This document shows positions 20,491 through 33,123 of a stretch of 64,000 nucleotides of DNA, one piece after another. A program made the translations under genes and the position numbers. Source of the DNA: Pyronema omphalodes. Its lineage: Eukaryota > Ascomycota > Pezizomycetes > Pezizales > Pyronemataceae. The stretch lies in NCBI GenBank assembly GCA_024516155.1, contig JAJJXM010000004.1, forward strand, positions 1 to 64,000, in the 5' to 3' direction. The notes beneath the pieces are model-generated. The model saw nothing but the letters and a program-made list of their open reading frames with translations, had not been told where the DNA came from and did not search any database. The number at the start of each line of letters is the position of its first letter. Positions within the stretch are counted from its first letter, which is position 1.

Positions 20491-23400
20491 CTACAACAGA
20501 CTGGCGGCAACCATACGGATCGTCTCCCACAACGTGAACCGACAACGAACAGCACTCGATGCGCTGCTGAATAGCGCACACAACACAGCCGACAAAATCC
20601 TAATACAAGAAATTCACATAACCGACATAACATACGCCACCACACACCCATCTTTCACACTGGTCTTGCCACCGCGTGGAGATAGAACCACCAACAGAAC
20701 AGCCGCCTATGTGACCAGGACAAACCCATACCTCAGGGTTTCTCAGCGCACCGATATATGCGCGGATCCTGACCTCCAGGTCCTTGAGGTAGGCACCGAC
20801 TTAATTCCTTCTTTCTTTCTTTTTAATATATACAACGAAAAACACCCCGAAGGCAATATTTATACCATCCCGAGAGCCCTCACCCCCCTCCCCCTCCCCC
20901 GCAGGTGCATCATCACAGGTGACCTCAACGCTCACCATGCCCTGTGGAACTCCTCCACACGTTCCCCCACCCGCGCCACCGAAATAGTTGACCTCATCGA
21001 ACAACGAGACTGGACCCTCGTGTCCGTCCCTGACGTTCCCACCTACTACTACAACCAAGGCCGCAGTTCTTCCGTCCTCGACCTGACCCTAGCATCGCCC
21101 CACATGGCAGAGGAAACAATCAACTGGGCAATTGACGACGACAACGCTACGGGATCTGACCATGAAGTCATACGTTTCGAAGTGCACACAACCCACCCAG
21201 ACGCTGAAACAACCCCCCCAACAAACCGACTGAACTGGAAAAAGACGGATTGGGAGCTCTTCGCCGAAACCCTCCGTGCCTCGTGCTTAGCCCTCACACC
21301 ATCATGGACACAATACCGCAACCACCCTACCACAGACAACCTCGATGCGTGGGCGGAGTCAATACGTGATGCCATCCTTAATGCCGCGACTACGTCCACC
21401 CCCGTACTACAAGTGACCCCACAATCGAAGAGATGGTGGACCGCAGAAGTCACCGAGGCGAGGAAAAAGATGACCAAAGCAAGACGTAAGTGGAAACGCA
21501 AACGTGACGATAGATCCCACCTAAACTACAAACAACACCGAAACGAATACCACAGGACCATTCGAACGGCGAAAGACGCAAAGTGGAAGGAATATCTTTC
21601 CCAAGCCGAAGGACCCGATGTGTGGCAGGCGTTTAGGTACACCAACCCTCGGCGTGCTCAGCTAACACCAAACCTCCGCGCAATGATAAACGGCCAAGAA
21701 ACAATCTGCAGCTCCTTCGACGCAAAGGTAGAGGCCTTCCAAAAGTTGTTTCCCCCCGCCGCCGCCACCACCCGCCTCCGTCCGTCCTCCCCCCGCGCCG
21801 CGAGTTGCTGTGGACAACCTTTACACCGACAGAGGTAGAAACAGCGATATTCTCCTCCTCGCCGAAGAAGGCGCCCGGACCCGATGGGCTCACATTCGCC
21901 TGCCTACGCCAAGCATACCTTGCCATCCCCGAACACATGAACAACCTCTGCGCCACATGAGGGACGGTAGGCTACCATCCGCGATGCTGGCGCCAGGCCA
22001 CCACAGTCATTATCGCCAAACCTAACAAGCCGGATTACAGCAATCCAAAGGCATACCGTCCGATTCCGCTCCTAAACTTCCTTGGGAAGACCCTCGAAAA
22101 ACTAATGGCCACTCGCCTAGGCACGATGGCAGACTCTCACGACTTACTACATAGGGACCAAATAGGTGGACGCCCGCAGAGATCAGCAATTGACGCGGCG
22201 ATGGCGCTGGTGCACGACGTCGAGATTGGGAAATCTCACGGAATGCTAACCTCTGCCCTCTTCCTCGATGTTTGTGGAGCGTTCGACAACGTCTCTGCTG
22301 ACCGCCTCCAACAAACATGACGACAGCTTGGGTGCCCGCGACCAGTAGTATCGTGGTGCCAGTCTTTCCTCGCAGATCGCACGATCGCTCTAGCGTTCGA
22401 TGGGCGAACTGACACGCAACGCCCAGTGCAAACAGGCATCCCACAAGGTTCCCCTGCATCCCCCATACTTTTCTTATTATACCTCCGCCCATTCTCGACG
22501 AACTAGCGCAGGTACACCCGTACGCCTGGACACCTAGCTACATTGACGACGTAGCGATCGTCGTCCAGGGACGCACCAGAAAAGCGAACGCCCGCGCACT
22601 TGAGAACATTACGACAACAGCCTTTCGGTGGGCCGACGCAAACGCCGTTGCATTTGACGATGCCAAGTCAGAGCTCCTGCATTTCCACTGGGCACGCACC
22701 GACAGCATCACTGAGGAGGAAAAAGTTAAGTTACCAAACGGTACAGTTATCACACCGGGAACACGAGGAGGAGAGAAGGATGTTGTGAGGTGGATAGGCC
22801 TGTATTTAGATAGAAAACTTAACTTTAGAAAACATGTAGCTAGACGAGTAACCGCCGCGCAAAGAACTCTGAACGCACTGTGTAGGTTAGCACGGTACGA
22901 AACAGGTCTGTCCCCCGCTGCTACAAGACTAATCTACCAGGCGTGCGTCCAGTCGAGAGCAGACTACGGCGCAGAGATATGGTGGAACCAACAAAAAGGA
23001 CTTGCCCGCACCCTCCAGAATCAACAGAACACCGCCCTCCGCAGGATTCTCAACGCTTTCACCTCTACTCCGATCCTGGCCCTCCACAATGAATCCGCAC
23101 TCCCCCCCGTCACAATAGGTCTTGACAACCGCCAGCGGAAATACGCCCTGCGCACCCTCACTCTACCCGCTTCGCATCCTATCATCACACGCTGCCCCGT
23201 CTCGTTTCCTGCCCCGAGTATCGAGGAAGCCTCCATCAACCCGGACACCGAGTACGACCACCCGTGGCACGTCCCAGGACAAGCCCCGTCCCGCCTCCTG
23301 CACGTCATCAGCACCCTCTCCCCGTGGGTCCAACCAAACGCCGAAATCGAGAACACCTCCCAAAACATCCCCGATGACGACCTCGCCCCTACATTAACGA

Positions 23401-24404
23401 TCGACATCTCCTCCTCCCCGAAGGCTGTAGCTGCCGACGACCACCTCCTCCTCCTCCACGCCCTTCGCCAACGATCGGATACTATCCTACTGTACACGGA
23501 CGGCTCCCAACTTGACGGCATAACAGGCGCAGGATACACCATCCCCCACGGGCTGCCACGTCCTGTCGACTCCATAGTGCCCATGGGCGACAGAACAGAA
23601 GTCTTCGACGCGGAAGTTATGGCCATCCACGAAGGACTCCGGACATGCCTGACACATATTCGACGCAACGACCTATACGACAAACACATCCACGTTTTTA
23701 CCGACAACCAATCCGCGATACGTCGAGCCTCTCACCTCCGTCGAGGCCCCGGCCAGGAGCTCGCCTGGGCCATCCACAACACCGCTCACGACCTTCACAC
23801 CTACGGTACCTCAATTACCATCCACTGGGTCCCAGGACACACTAGCGTCCCCGGAAACGAAGCCGCCGACGAACTGGCCCGACAGGCGACAACAGTACCG
23901 CCACGCCGACAACTACCGATATCCCTCACTTGGCTGCGCCGCCGCGCTCGAGAGAGGTACACCGAAGACTGGGCTACCTGGTTCACCTCTTTCCCCCGAC
24001 CGCGCACATACGCCGGCACACACCGCCGCAAAATGGACACTGCGTACACCGAAAACCCCCGCTGGATATCAACTGCAATCCTGGGTCTTCGCACCGGCCA
24101 CGGGTACTTCCTCAACTGCTTGGCCCACCCTCCATCCGACGCATACCCCTCCCGCAGCTGCAGCTGCCCAATCCATCCACCGCAGACGCCTCGACACCTC
24201 CTCCTGAGCTGCCCCGACTTCCAGGCCGCTCGCTCCACACTCAGGAAGGACCTCAAACTCAGACAACACTCCCGGATCAACCTAAACACCATTCTGGACA
24301 CCCCCTCCGGCACCAAGGCTCTTTCCACCTTTATCTCTGCAACCAAGGTTGCCACCTCGACCTGGGCACACTCCCGGCTAGAGAAGCCTCGCAGAAGGGG
24401 ATAG
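20483..24404 (+). pseudogene. LINE-A2 ORF2 (APE endonuclease-RT-RNase H), broken in RT
   Basis: The endonuclease is intact here (20483 to about 21200: RIVSHNVNRQ, IQEIHITD, TGDLNAHHALW, SVLDLTLASP, GSDHEVIRF). The frame is lost by an extra C near 21755. The RT segment has TGA codons at about 21958 and 22318, where LINE-A1 has TTA, and a 2-nt loss near 22493. From 22785 to 24404 the frame is open again and covers the region after the YIDD box, RNase H and the C-terminal CSCPIHPPQTPRHLLLSCP motif. Lesions lie in different places from LINE-A1. Confidence 0.85.
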
Positions 24405-25225
24405 ACCCCCACCGCTGACTACACTGACCGCAGTACCTTAGGAACTTTCGCGCGCGCTGATTTTGCAGTGCTTTCTTACTTAGGATTTCTGTTTTGTAAA
24501 AAAAAAAAAAAAGGGGACAAGCAAAAGGGGAAGGTAGAAGAGGGATAGGCGGAGGGAAAGGGAACGGGCACGCGGTGACGGGATCGGGCTGGGGTCGTCG
24601 CTTGGGTCTGCTTGGGGTTCGGGTGTTTTGAGTTTTCTTTTCTTTGTCTTTGAATTGTTTGTCTTACGGGTTGGAGTTGTTTTATGGTACGGCGGGTGGG
24701 AAGGGAACGGATGGTGGAATGGTGCACAGGCAGGGAGATGACGTGGACGGCAGGCGAGAGAGGGCAGACGAGTTTCTTTTGTACTTTCCTTTGTTTGGGT
24801 GCAATGATGTTTTTCTTATGTTCGAAGGGCGGGAGGAGTGCGAGACGCTGCGAAAGGAGAGAGAGGGGCGCGGGGAAGGGGCAGAGGAGGACGACGGGAG
24901 TTACCTTTTCTTTTGTACGCGGAGGAAACAAAGGCGGTAAAATGGCTAAACATGGGAAGGGGAAGGGAGGAGGAAAGGGAGGAGCCCGGCCAGGCGGCCT
25001 CTGTGCAAGCAGGGCACTTGGAACATCAGACGCGCTTGGACAAGAAACCCCCGTAGTATACAGTGGGGACAGACCCCACAACCACAACGATCAAGAGGAG
25101 GAGACTGGTAGAGGTGGAGACTGGGTTTTTGCTTTTACATTTCTTTCTTCTTCTCTTTTGTATTTATCTGTCCCTTGTCATAACCTTCGGGTTGCAAACA
25201 AGTAATGAGAGAACAAACAAACAAA
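24405..25225 (+). other. LINE-A2 3' UTR and tail
   Basis: No gene is seen. The stretch holds an A14 run, purine-rich blocks, a block nearly identical to the LINE-C 3' end from about 24905, the terminal hairpin (25182-25193) and (CAAA)n. It aligns along its whole length with 6517-7395, with several short deletions. Confidence 0.8.
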
Positions 25226-25239
25226 CCCCCTACCGACCT

Positions 25240-26144
25240 CCACCACCCCCCGCCGCCAGAACCCACCAGCAACGAACAACCCAGCAGCACCTGAGACCAG
25301 CAGAAACGCAGCAAACGACCTCCTCTCCTCCGACCACGCCCCTCGACGCACCCCGAATGCACGCCCAACCCCACCACCATCCTGACCGCGCCCCCAATCC
25401 ATCATCATACCGTGCACCAACCCCTCTGAACTCAACGTGAACACCAGGGTCAGCGTAGGACTCGCCGTCAACACCGCTTTGGCTAAGACCCGGGCTCCAC
25501 CTCACATGGGGGTAACTATGTTAAGACAAACTGCGAACGGGAACCTTATGCTAACCATGTCGGACAACACAACTGAGGCGGAGCTGACGGAGAACTTAGC
25601 TACGATACAGGAAGCCACAAAGACAGTCCACACCTCCCTATCCGAACCCCTCCTGAACGAGCATTGCTACAAGCTCGCCGTTCACGGCATCCCCACAGAA
25701 CTAAACCCCGACACCCCTGAGGGCATGCGCCTCCTACAGGAGGAAATGGAACACAACAACAGCCCGGTGACCCTGACGCATCCTCCCCGCTACATGACCA
25801 GTCCAGAGAAACGTGCAGGTAAGAGCGCATCGAGTGTGGTAATCGCAGTGAGAACAACCGAAGAGCTGGCATTTCTGAAGCGCAGAAAGGTCATGGTACT
25901 CTTCGAACCCCGAAGAATCACAGAATTCCACTGCGCGAGGAAGACCGACCAGTGTCGGCGGTGCCTGCTCTTCGGCCACCACCCCTCCAACTGCACAGGA
26001 GCTCGAGGACCCGTATGCGCCCTCTGCGACCAGGACCCCTCCACGGACGCCCACACATGCTCCGAATGCCCCCAGAAAAGATGTAAAAGCAGCGAACACA
26101 CCCAATATCAATGGAAGAACTCGCGTAGACTGAGGCCTCACTGA
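25240..26144 (+). pseudogene. LINE-B1 ORF1, third piece (CCHC half)
   Basis: It continues LINE-B ORF1 after LINE-A2. An in-frame TGA lies near 25385, at the same place as in LINE-B2 and B3, then SVGLAVNTALAKTRAPPHMG leads to the knuckle CRRCLLFGHHPSNC and further Cys/His pairs (CALCDQDPSTDAHTC). A frameshift after SSEHTQYQWKN ends the frame at 26144 although homologous codons (EHDHPG) continue in another frame up to the LINE-D3 insertion. No LINE-B ORF2 is present. Confidence 0.8.
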
Positions 26145-26159
26145 ACACGACCACCCCGG

Positions 26160-27466
26160 TTTATTTATTTATTTATTTATCTATTCATACACGCATCCAA
26201 CCGTGAGGTTATGGCGGAATAAACAAATTAAATACAATGTTAAGAACCTGGGGGTGATGCCAGGTCCTCACTGGGTAAGCCCCAGAGCTGTCAATGTGGG
26301 TGGGAGTGTAGTCTCCCAAGTCTCGCCGTGCAGTTTTTCATCGGGCGTCGTCGGATCCAAGGAGTCCTGTGCGCTCGGAGGCCACCTTGCCGGGTCGATC
26401 CCCCATTTCCTCCACCCTTCCCCTCCCATTTTTAACAATTTTTCCGCCTTTATTTCCTCCACAAAGCAAAAACGGAACAAAAGAAAATGTAACTCCTCCG
26501 TGCGCCCGCCCCCTTGCCCCCCCCTCTCTCCCCTCTCTCCGTCCGCCTCCTCAACTTCTCTGCTCTCCCCCACGCACCCCCCTCCACTCCTCCCTTCCGT
26601 CCGCGCCTCTTCTCCTTCTCTACCTCCTCGCATCATCACGTCTCACTCGTCACCGTCTCCGTTCTCCTTTCCCTCACGCCTTTCATCTTCGCCTCCCCGC
26701 TCATCTCGCGTTCCCCTTGACCTCCTCCAAAGAAACAAGAGAACACAGGAAAAGTAACCCCTCCTCGCCCCCCCCCTTGCTCCTCCTGCTGCGTTTGCCT
26801 CGCTCCTCATCCCCTGTGTCTCCTCCCTCCCGCCTTCTCCTCCTCCGGTCCTTGTTCCTCTCCTTCCGTCATCGTCCCCGCTTCTACTCGACCCCTACTC
26901 GCCCTACTCATCTTCTATATACATATATATTATTTTGTTTGATTTTCTTTTTTTTTTTTTTATTAGTAATTGTGGGTTTCCGCGTGCTCGTCCGTTAGGT
27001 CCAGCAGCGTCCCCCAGCCAGTCATCAGTGTATCAGGTGTGTCCTCTTCTGCGGGTGAGTACTTAACTTCGCGTGTGTCCATTCGGCGGTCGCCACCTTG
27101 GTGTCCGAGATCATGGTGGACAGAGCTTTCGTGCCGGCAGTCGTATAAAAGATCGTTGGGAGAGTTAGTCGGCGTCGTCGGGGAATGTGGAGGGTGTGTC
27201 GCAGTTCAGTCCGCTGTGTGATAAAGTTTGGGCATGAGAGGATTAGGTGTTTGGGGGTTTGTGTGGGGTGCAATGGGCAATGACAGGAGTGGGAGGGGTA
27301 TTTAGCGGTGGGTGGGTGTGCGAGGCAGTCCAAAAAGAAGCCATGGCCTGTGCGGATTCCTAGTATGGCCGTCGATATCTTTCGCGGGATGGTAGTGTAT
27401 GCGCTATCTAGTCTTTTGCGGTGGGGGGCGTCGTACGTTTTGGGTTTTGGTGATGAAGAGTACCAG
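26160..27466 (-). mobile_element. LINE-D3, 5'-truncated copy inserted in LINE-B1
   Basis: The minus-strand element has an (AAAT)n tail at its left end, hairpin AACC-TCAC-GGTT (26196-26207), a full 3' UTR and only the last part of ORF2. It stops at CTGGTACTCTTC (27466), where the (AAAT)n tail of LINE-D4 starts. The same composite occurs at 49226-50530, so it was duplicated as a block. Confidence 0.85.
27025..27466 (-). pseudogene. LINE-D3 ORF2, C-terminal remnant
   Basis: Minus-strand codons from WYSSSPKPKTYDAPHRKRLD through CHCPLHPTQTPKHLILSCPN to TALSTMISDTKVATAEW are recognisable, with frame changes near 27330 and 27050. It lies after the RNase H domain of the intact family and has no catalytic residues. 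Confidence 0.75.
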
Positions 27467-27539
27467 TTTTATTTATTTATTTATTTATTCATACACGCAT
27501 CCAACCGTAAGGTTATGGCGGAATCTACAATTCAAATAC

Positions 27540-28261
27540 AATGTTAAGGACCTGGGGGTGACGCCAGGTACCCACTGGGTAAGCCCCAGAGCTGTCAATG
27601 TGGGTGGGAGTGTAGTCTCCCAAGTCTCGCCGTGCAGTTTTTCATCTAGCGTCGTCAGATCCAAGGAGCCCTGTGCGCTCGGAGGCCACCTCGCCGGGTA
27701 GATCCCCCATTTCCTCCACCCTTCCCCTCCCGTTTTTAACCATTTTTCCGCCTTTATTTCCTCCACAAAGCAAAAACAGAACAAAAGAAAGAGTAACTCC
27801 TCCGGGCCACCGTCCCCTCGCCTCCCCTCTCTCCCCGCTCTCCGTCCGCGTCCTCAACTCCTCTGCTCTCCCCCACTCTCCCACCTCCGCTGCTCCCTCC
27901 CGTGCGCGCCTCCTCTCCTTCTCTACCTGCGCGCATCATCACCCCTCACTCGTCACCGTCTCCGTTCTCCGTTCCCGCACGCCGTTTCATCTTCGCCTCC
28001 CCGCCCATCTCACGTTCCCCTTGACCTCCTCCAAAGAAACAAAAGAAAACAGGAAAAGTAACCCCTCCTCGTCCCCCCATTGCTCCTCCTGCCCCCTTTG
28101 CCTCGCTCCTCATCTCCTGCGTCTCCTCTCTCTCGCATTCTCTTCCTCCCGTCCTCGTTCCTCTCCTTCCGACAGCGTCCCCGCTTCTACTCGACCCCCA
28201 TTCGCCCTACTCGTCGTCTATATACATATATATTATTATATTTTTTTTTTTTTTACATTTT

Positions 28262-28294
<33 letters not shown>

Positions 28295-28296
28295 CA
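27540..28296 (-). other. LINE-D4 3' UTR
   Basis: No gene on either strand is credible; long plus-strand frames here are C/T-rich low-complexity reading of a polypurine tract. Minus-strand order from ORF2: A-rich run (28230-28293, interrupted), purine-rich tract, AATAAA near 27757, a unique block and then the terminal hairpin. Confidence 0.75.
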
Positions 28297-31200
28297 TTAG
28301 TTATTGTGGGTTTCCGCGTGCTCGTCCGTTAGGTCCAGCAGCGTCCCCCAGCCAGTCGTCAGTGTATGAGGGATGTCCTCTTCTGCGGGGTGAGTACTCA
28401 ACTTCGCGTGTGCCCATTCGGCGGACGCCACCTTGGTGTCCGAGATCATGGTGGACAGAGCTTTCGTGCCGGCAGTCGTATACAAGATCGTGGGGAGAGT
28501 CAGTTGGCGTCGTCGGGGGATGTGCAGTGTGTGGCGTAGTTCAGTCCGCTGATTGTTAAAGTTTGGGCATGAGAGGATTAGGTGCTTGGGGGTTTGTGGG
28601 GGGTGCAGTGGGCAATGACAGGAGCGGGAGGGGTATTTGGTGGTGGGGGGGTGTGCTAGGCAGTCCAGAAAATAGCCATGGCCCGTGCGGAGTCCCAGTA
28701 TGGCCGTCGATATCTTTCGCGGGACGGTAGTGTATGCGCCGTCGAGTCTTTTGCGGTGGGGGGCGTCGTACGTCTTGGGTTTTGGTGATGAAGAGTACCA
28801 GTCCACCCAGTCGGTAACATAGTGCTCTGGTACCTGGCGTCTAATCCAGGAGAGGGAAATCGGGGGTGGCGCGGTGGGGTTAATGGAGGTAGCTGTTTTT
28901 GCCAGGAGGTCGGCGGTGTCGTTCCCGGGGATGTCTGTGTGGCCGGGGACCCAATGTAGAGTTGCGGATGATCCGGAGCGGTGAAGGGCGGACGCCGTGG
29001 TGAGAATCGAGAGGGCGAGTTCCTGGCCGGGACCGTAGGAGGAGAGGGAGGCGCGAAGGATGGCTGTCTGATTGTCGGTAAATATGTGTATTTTGCGGCG
29101 GGTGTGTCTGTTGAGGGTGATGGTTTTTTGGCAGGTCGTGAGGCAGTCGTCTATCGCTCTAAGCTCAGCGTCAAATACTTCGGTTGTATCGCCGATTGGG
29201 ATAAGTCCTTCCAGTCGGCGAGGTAGGCCGTCGGTGATGCAATATCCCGCTCCGGTTCTTCCGCTGAGTTGCGAACCGTCAGTGTATGCAATAATGTTGC
29301 GGGGGTCTGCGCGGAGGGTCTGGAGCAGTGTGGTGTGTGCTGTAGCTGCCTCTGGCTTCGGGAGGGGGGTGATGTGGATTTTGAGACAGGGGTGTTCCCA
29401 TGGGGCGGGATTGGGTTGCGATGTGTTTTCAATGTTGTCGTCAGGTAGCACCCACTTGCTGACGGAGCGGAGCATAGTGACGAGACGAGAGGGGGCCTTG
29501 CCTGGTGACTGCCATTGATAGTCATATTCGTATGGGCTGCAGATGGAGGAGTGGAAGTGATCGGGGATGGGGAAGGAGGCGGGGCAGCGTTCGACGACGG
29601 GGTGATTGGGGGGAAGAGAAAGGAGACGAAGGACGTATTTGCGAGTGCGGTGGTGTAGGCAGACTGAAGCCGGGGGGATAGCTGCTTCGTTGTGTAGAGC
29701 TATGATTGGTGTCGAGGTGAAGGCATTTAGAATTCGGCGGAGGGCAGAGTTTTGTTGTGTTTGTATTAAGTTGGCGAGGCTTTTTTGCCCCGTCCACCAG
29801 ATCTCAGAATCAAAGTCGGACCTAGATACCACACACGCTATGTAAAGTGTTCTTGTTGCAGACAGGGACAAACCTGTTTCCTGACGTATGAGGCTGCGGA
29901 GGGCGTTGAGGGACCTAGCAGTGGCCGTCAGTCTTGTTTTTACATGATATGAGAAGGAGAGTTTTCTGTCAAAATATATTCCAATCCACCGAACCACGTC
30001 CTTCCGTCCTCCTTTCGTCCCTGGGATAATGATGGTTCCGTTTGGCAAGCGTACGTTTATGGCGTCGGTGAGTGTGACAGTGCGGGAGCGGTGAAAGTGC
30101 AGCAGCTCCGATTTCGAATCATCAAATGCTACGGCATTTGCTTGGGCCCAGTCGAAGGTGGTGCGAGCCGCGGCTTCCAGTTCGCGAGCATTCTCTTCCC
30201 TGGTACGTCTATGTGCGACGAGAGCTACATCGTCCATGTAGCTAGGGGTCTATAATGTGGGGTGAGTCGTTTGTAGTTTGTCGAATAGAGGGTGTAGGTA
30301 GATGAGGAATAGAATGGGCGACGCCGGGGAACCTCGGGGGATGCCCGTCCTAATAGGTCGTTGTATATCTGTTCGTCCGTCGAATGATAGGGCTGTTGTC
30401 CTTTCACTTAGGAAAATCGAACACCAGGAGATAACTGCAGTTGGGCAGCCCAGTGTGCGCATTGTCGTGAGGAGGCGCGCGGAGGAGACATTGTCAAAGG
30501 CCCCTCGCACATCTAAAAATAGCGCGGAGGTTACCATGCGGCGCCCCGCATTCGCTTCGACCTCGTGCGTTAGGGCCATGGCAGCGTCGATAGCCGAGCG
30601 TTTAGGGCGCCCGCCTATCTGGTCTGCATGCAATATGTTGTGTGACTCCGCCATAAGGCTGAGCCGGGTCGCCATAAGTTCTTCTAAGATTTTTCCCATG
30701 CAGTTCAGCAACGCGATGGGTCGATAGGCCTTAACTGCGCTAGAGTCAGGTTTATTCGGTTTCGGGATAACCACCGTCGTTGTTTCACGCCAGCACCTCG
30801 GGTGGTACCCTTTGTCACCTAACCTTGCATACAGCGCATCGAACACCTTGGGGATTGCATCGTAGGCTCTCCTTACGCATGCGAACGTTATCATGTCGGG
30901 ACCGGGGGCTTTCTTGGGGGAGGAGGAGTAAATAGCGTGGCGTATTTCTTCGGGGGTGAATGTGTGCCAGGGGATAATGGGGTGCGTGGGGGGGATTTGA
31001 GTCGGAGGGGCAGTGGGGGGGGGGGGGGGGGGTGGGAAAAGCGCCTGAAAGGCGTTTACTTTGCCTTCGAAATCAACGTGTACCCTGTCTACCCCACCTA
31101 CCTGGGTTTTTATTGGGGGGGTCAGTTGGGCGCGTCAGGGGTTTGTGTATCTGAAGGCGGCTCAGACATCAGGGCCTTCTGCGGCGGCCAAGTATTCTTT

Positions 31201-32308
31201 CCATAATGAGGCCTTTGCATGTCGTACTCTGCGGTAATGGGTGTTTCGGTGGCGTTTGTACTCTATATGATGGACCGGCAGGCGAGTTGATTTCCACCTC
31301 ATTCTTGCGCTCTGCATGTCCCGGCGTGTCGTGCGTAGTTCCTCCGTGCACCACCTCTTCGAGCGAGGAGTTGGTGTGAGGGTGGGTGTCGCCCTTTGGG
31401 CAGCCGTTTGAATGGAGTCCCGAAGGAGGGCGGCCCATTCGTCCAGGTTACTCGCGGAAGGGTTTGCGCGGAGGTATGTCCAGTATGGGTGACTGGCCTC
31501 GGCGAGGGTCTGTAGCTCCCTGGAAAAGGTGTCCCAGACCGTTTTTTGCCAGTTGAGTCGCTGGGTGGTGGGGGGCAGCGGTGGTATGGTCTGGTTGGAG
31601 AGATGTCAGTTGAAAGCGGATGACCTCGTGGTCTGAACCCGTAGCCAAGTCGTCATCGACTGCCCAGTTTGTGAGTTCCCTTGTCATTGCGGGGGATGTC
31701 AGGGTTAGGTCCAGAACCGACGAGCCAGAGCCGTCCTTGTACTGGTGGGTCGGGACGTCGGGGACGTTCGCCAGACTCCAGTGGTGGGTTTCGATTAGTT
31801 TCACGAGCTCGTCTGCTCGGGCTCTCCTGCGAGTGTTGGAATCCCACAATGGATGGTGCGCGTTGAGGTCATCCGTGATTACACATCGGCGAGGGAGGAC
31901 GAGGGGGGTGAGGGCTCGGGGCAGGGTGTATAGTTTGGAGATCGGGTCACGTTCGTTATATATGTTAAGTAAATAGAAGGGGGGTCTTAAAAGTGTGCGG
32001 ACCTCGAGGACTTGTAGCTCCGGGTCTCCGGTAACATCTGGTCCAGGAGTGACGCTGATTTCGGGGTTGAAACGAGAGACGTAAGCGGCGGTCCGGTTGA
32101 CTTTGTGGTAGCCGCGGGGGGGGAGCAAAAGAATGAAGTTGGGGTGGGTTATAGCAAATTTGGGGTCCTTGACGTTTACCTCTTGGACAAGAATGATGTC
32201 GGTGGAAGCGCTTGCTGTGTTCAGCAGCGTCGTGAGGGCGGTGGTGCTGCGATTCGTGTTGTGGGACACGATGCGGAGGGTCGCCGCTGATGAATGTTGT
32301 CTATTCAT
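28297..32308 (-). pseudogene. LINE-D4 ORF2 (APE endonuclease-RT-RNase H), broken
   Basis: The start at 32308 (MNRQHSSAATLRIVSHNTNR) overlaps the ORF1 stop. The endonuclease is open to about 31600 (VQEVNVKD, TDDLNAHHPLW, SVLDLTLTSP, GSDHEVIRF). D6 has TGDLNAHHP where this copy has TDD. Frames change near 31570, 31440 and in the G-run at 31018-31032. RT is open from about 31000 to a TAG at 30250-30252 (TGG in D6), just before SYMDDVALV. After it 646 codons are open to 28297, covering RNase H (AYTDGSQLSG, HWVPGHTDIPGNDTADLLAK) and the CHCPLHPPQTPKHLILSCP motif. Confidence 0.85.
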
Positions 32309-33123
32309 CGGCGGTCATGGTGGTATCAGCGATGGGGTTGGTTTCGGCAGGAATGTTGTCGTAGGTGGTGTCCGGGCGGGTTTTCTGCCATGCCTCTCTG
32401 ACTATTCCTAGCTTTACTCGGTATATCGTGCTGTACGCGGCGCGTTGGGTGTCAGCTTGTCCTGCGGCTACGCAGTTCGAGCATCTGTAAACGGTGTGGA
32501 TTCACTTCCTGCCCTTCTGTTTGGGGCATTCTCCACAGAAGTGGTATTCCGTTGGGTGTACGGCGGCGCATATAGCGCAGGTAGGGCCGTTGTCGGCCGC
32601 GCACGTTGCGTGGTGGTGGCCAAACTTCTGGCACCCGCGGCACTGGTCGATGGGCGTGGCGGAGAAGAACTCGGTGACCTTCTGTGGTTCGAATAGGACG
32701 ACGACCTTCATGCGCTTCAAGGTGTTGTAGTCGTTGATGGAGCTGAGGGCGATCATGACGCTCGATGCCGACTTACCGGCCCGTTTGTGGGGGGTGACAT
32801 ATGTATCGCGGTGGTTGGGTTAATCGGACGGAGTGGTTACGTTCGATTTCGGCTTGCAGGCTTCGCATGCCTTCCTCGGAGTCTGGGTAGTAATCAGTTG
32901 GTACTCCGTGGACTGCCAGTTTGTACCATTTCTCATTTATGCGGGGGGGCAGCAACGCAGGGTGCACTTTGCGGGCGGCCTCGAGTATGAGGTGCAGATG
33001 GGGGGTGATATCAGCGGGTGTAGTCTGGGGGGGGGGGGGGGGATCAGAACAAGATTTCCTTCCACGTTCTTCTTCACCATTGAGATAGAAACGCTCTCAG
33101 GAGCATTTGCTTTGCGCAAGGCG
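32301..33123 (-). pseudogene. LINE-D4 ORF1, C-terminal CCHC part
   Basis: Minus-strand segments RINEKWYKLAVHGVPTDYYP, RNHSVRLTQPPRY, VVVLFEPQKVTEF and the knuckle CRGCQKFGHHHATC with CAICAAVHPTEYHFCGECP are homologous to ORF1 of A and B. They lie in several frames because of indels in the G-runs near 33030 and 33205 and elsewhere. The frame ends at TAG overlapping the ORF2 ATG (32301-32308). Confidence 0.75.

Larger units (their letters stand above)
18322..25225 (+). mobile_element. LINE-A2, full-length LINE with 14-bp target-site duplication
   Basis: This 6.9-kb insertion splits LINE-B1. It begins with four unassigned bases and a 24-bp prefix (18326-18349) identical to 21410-21433 of its own family's ORF2. 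Then come the common leader, the start-codon hairpin, ORF1, ORF2 and the 3' UTR with poly(A) run near 24498-24511, hairpin AACC-TTCG-GGTT (25182-25193) and (CAAA)n tail. Nonsense changes and indels break both ORFs. The clean duplications show insertion by normal target-primed reverse transcription. Confidence 0.9.

Noticed and set aside
25135..25505. Long antisense frames opposite LINE-B ORF1 (also 37319-38129 and 47761-48571)
   Set aside because: They are Gly/Cys/Trp-rich shadows of a GC-rich Pro/Arg-coding strand, have no domain signature and lie wholly inside ORF1.
26369..26998. Plus-strand Ser/Pro/Leu-rich frames over LINE-D 3' UTRs (also 27673-28332 and 50737-51624)
   Set aside because: They are C/T-rich readings of the polypurine tract of minus-strand LINE-D copies. 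They are open only because of low complexity.
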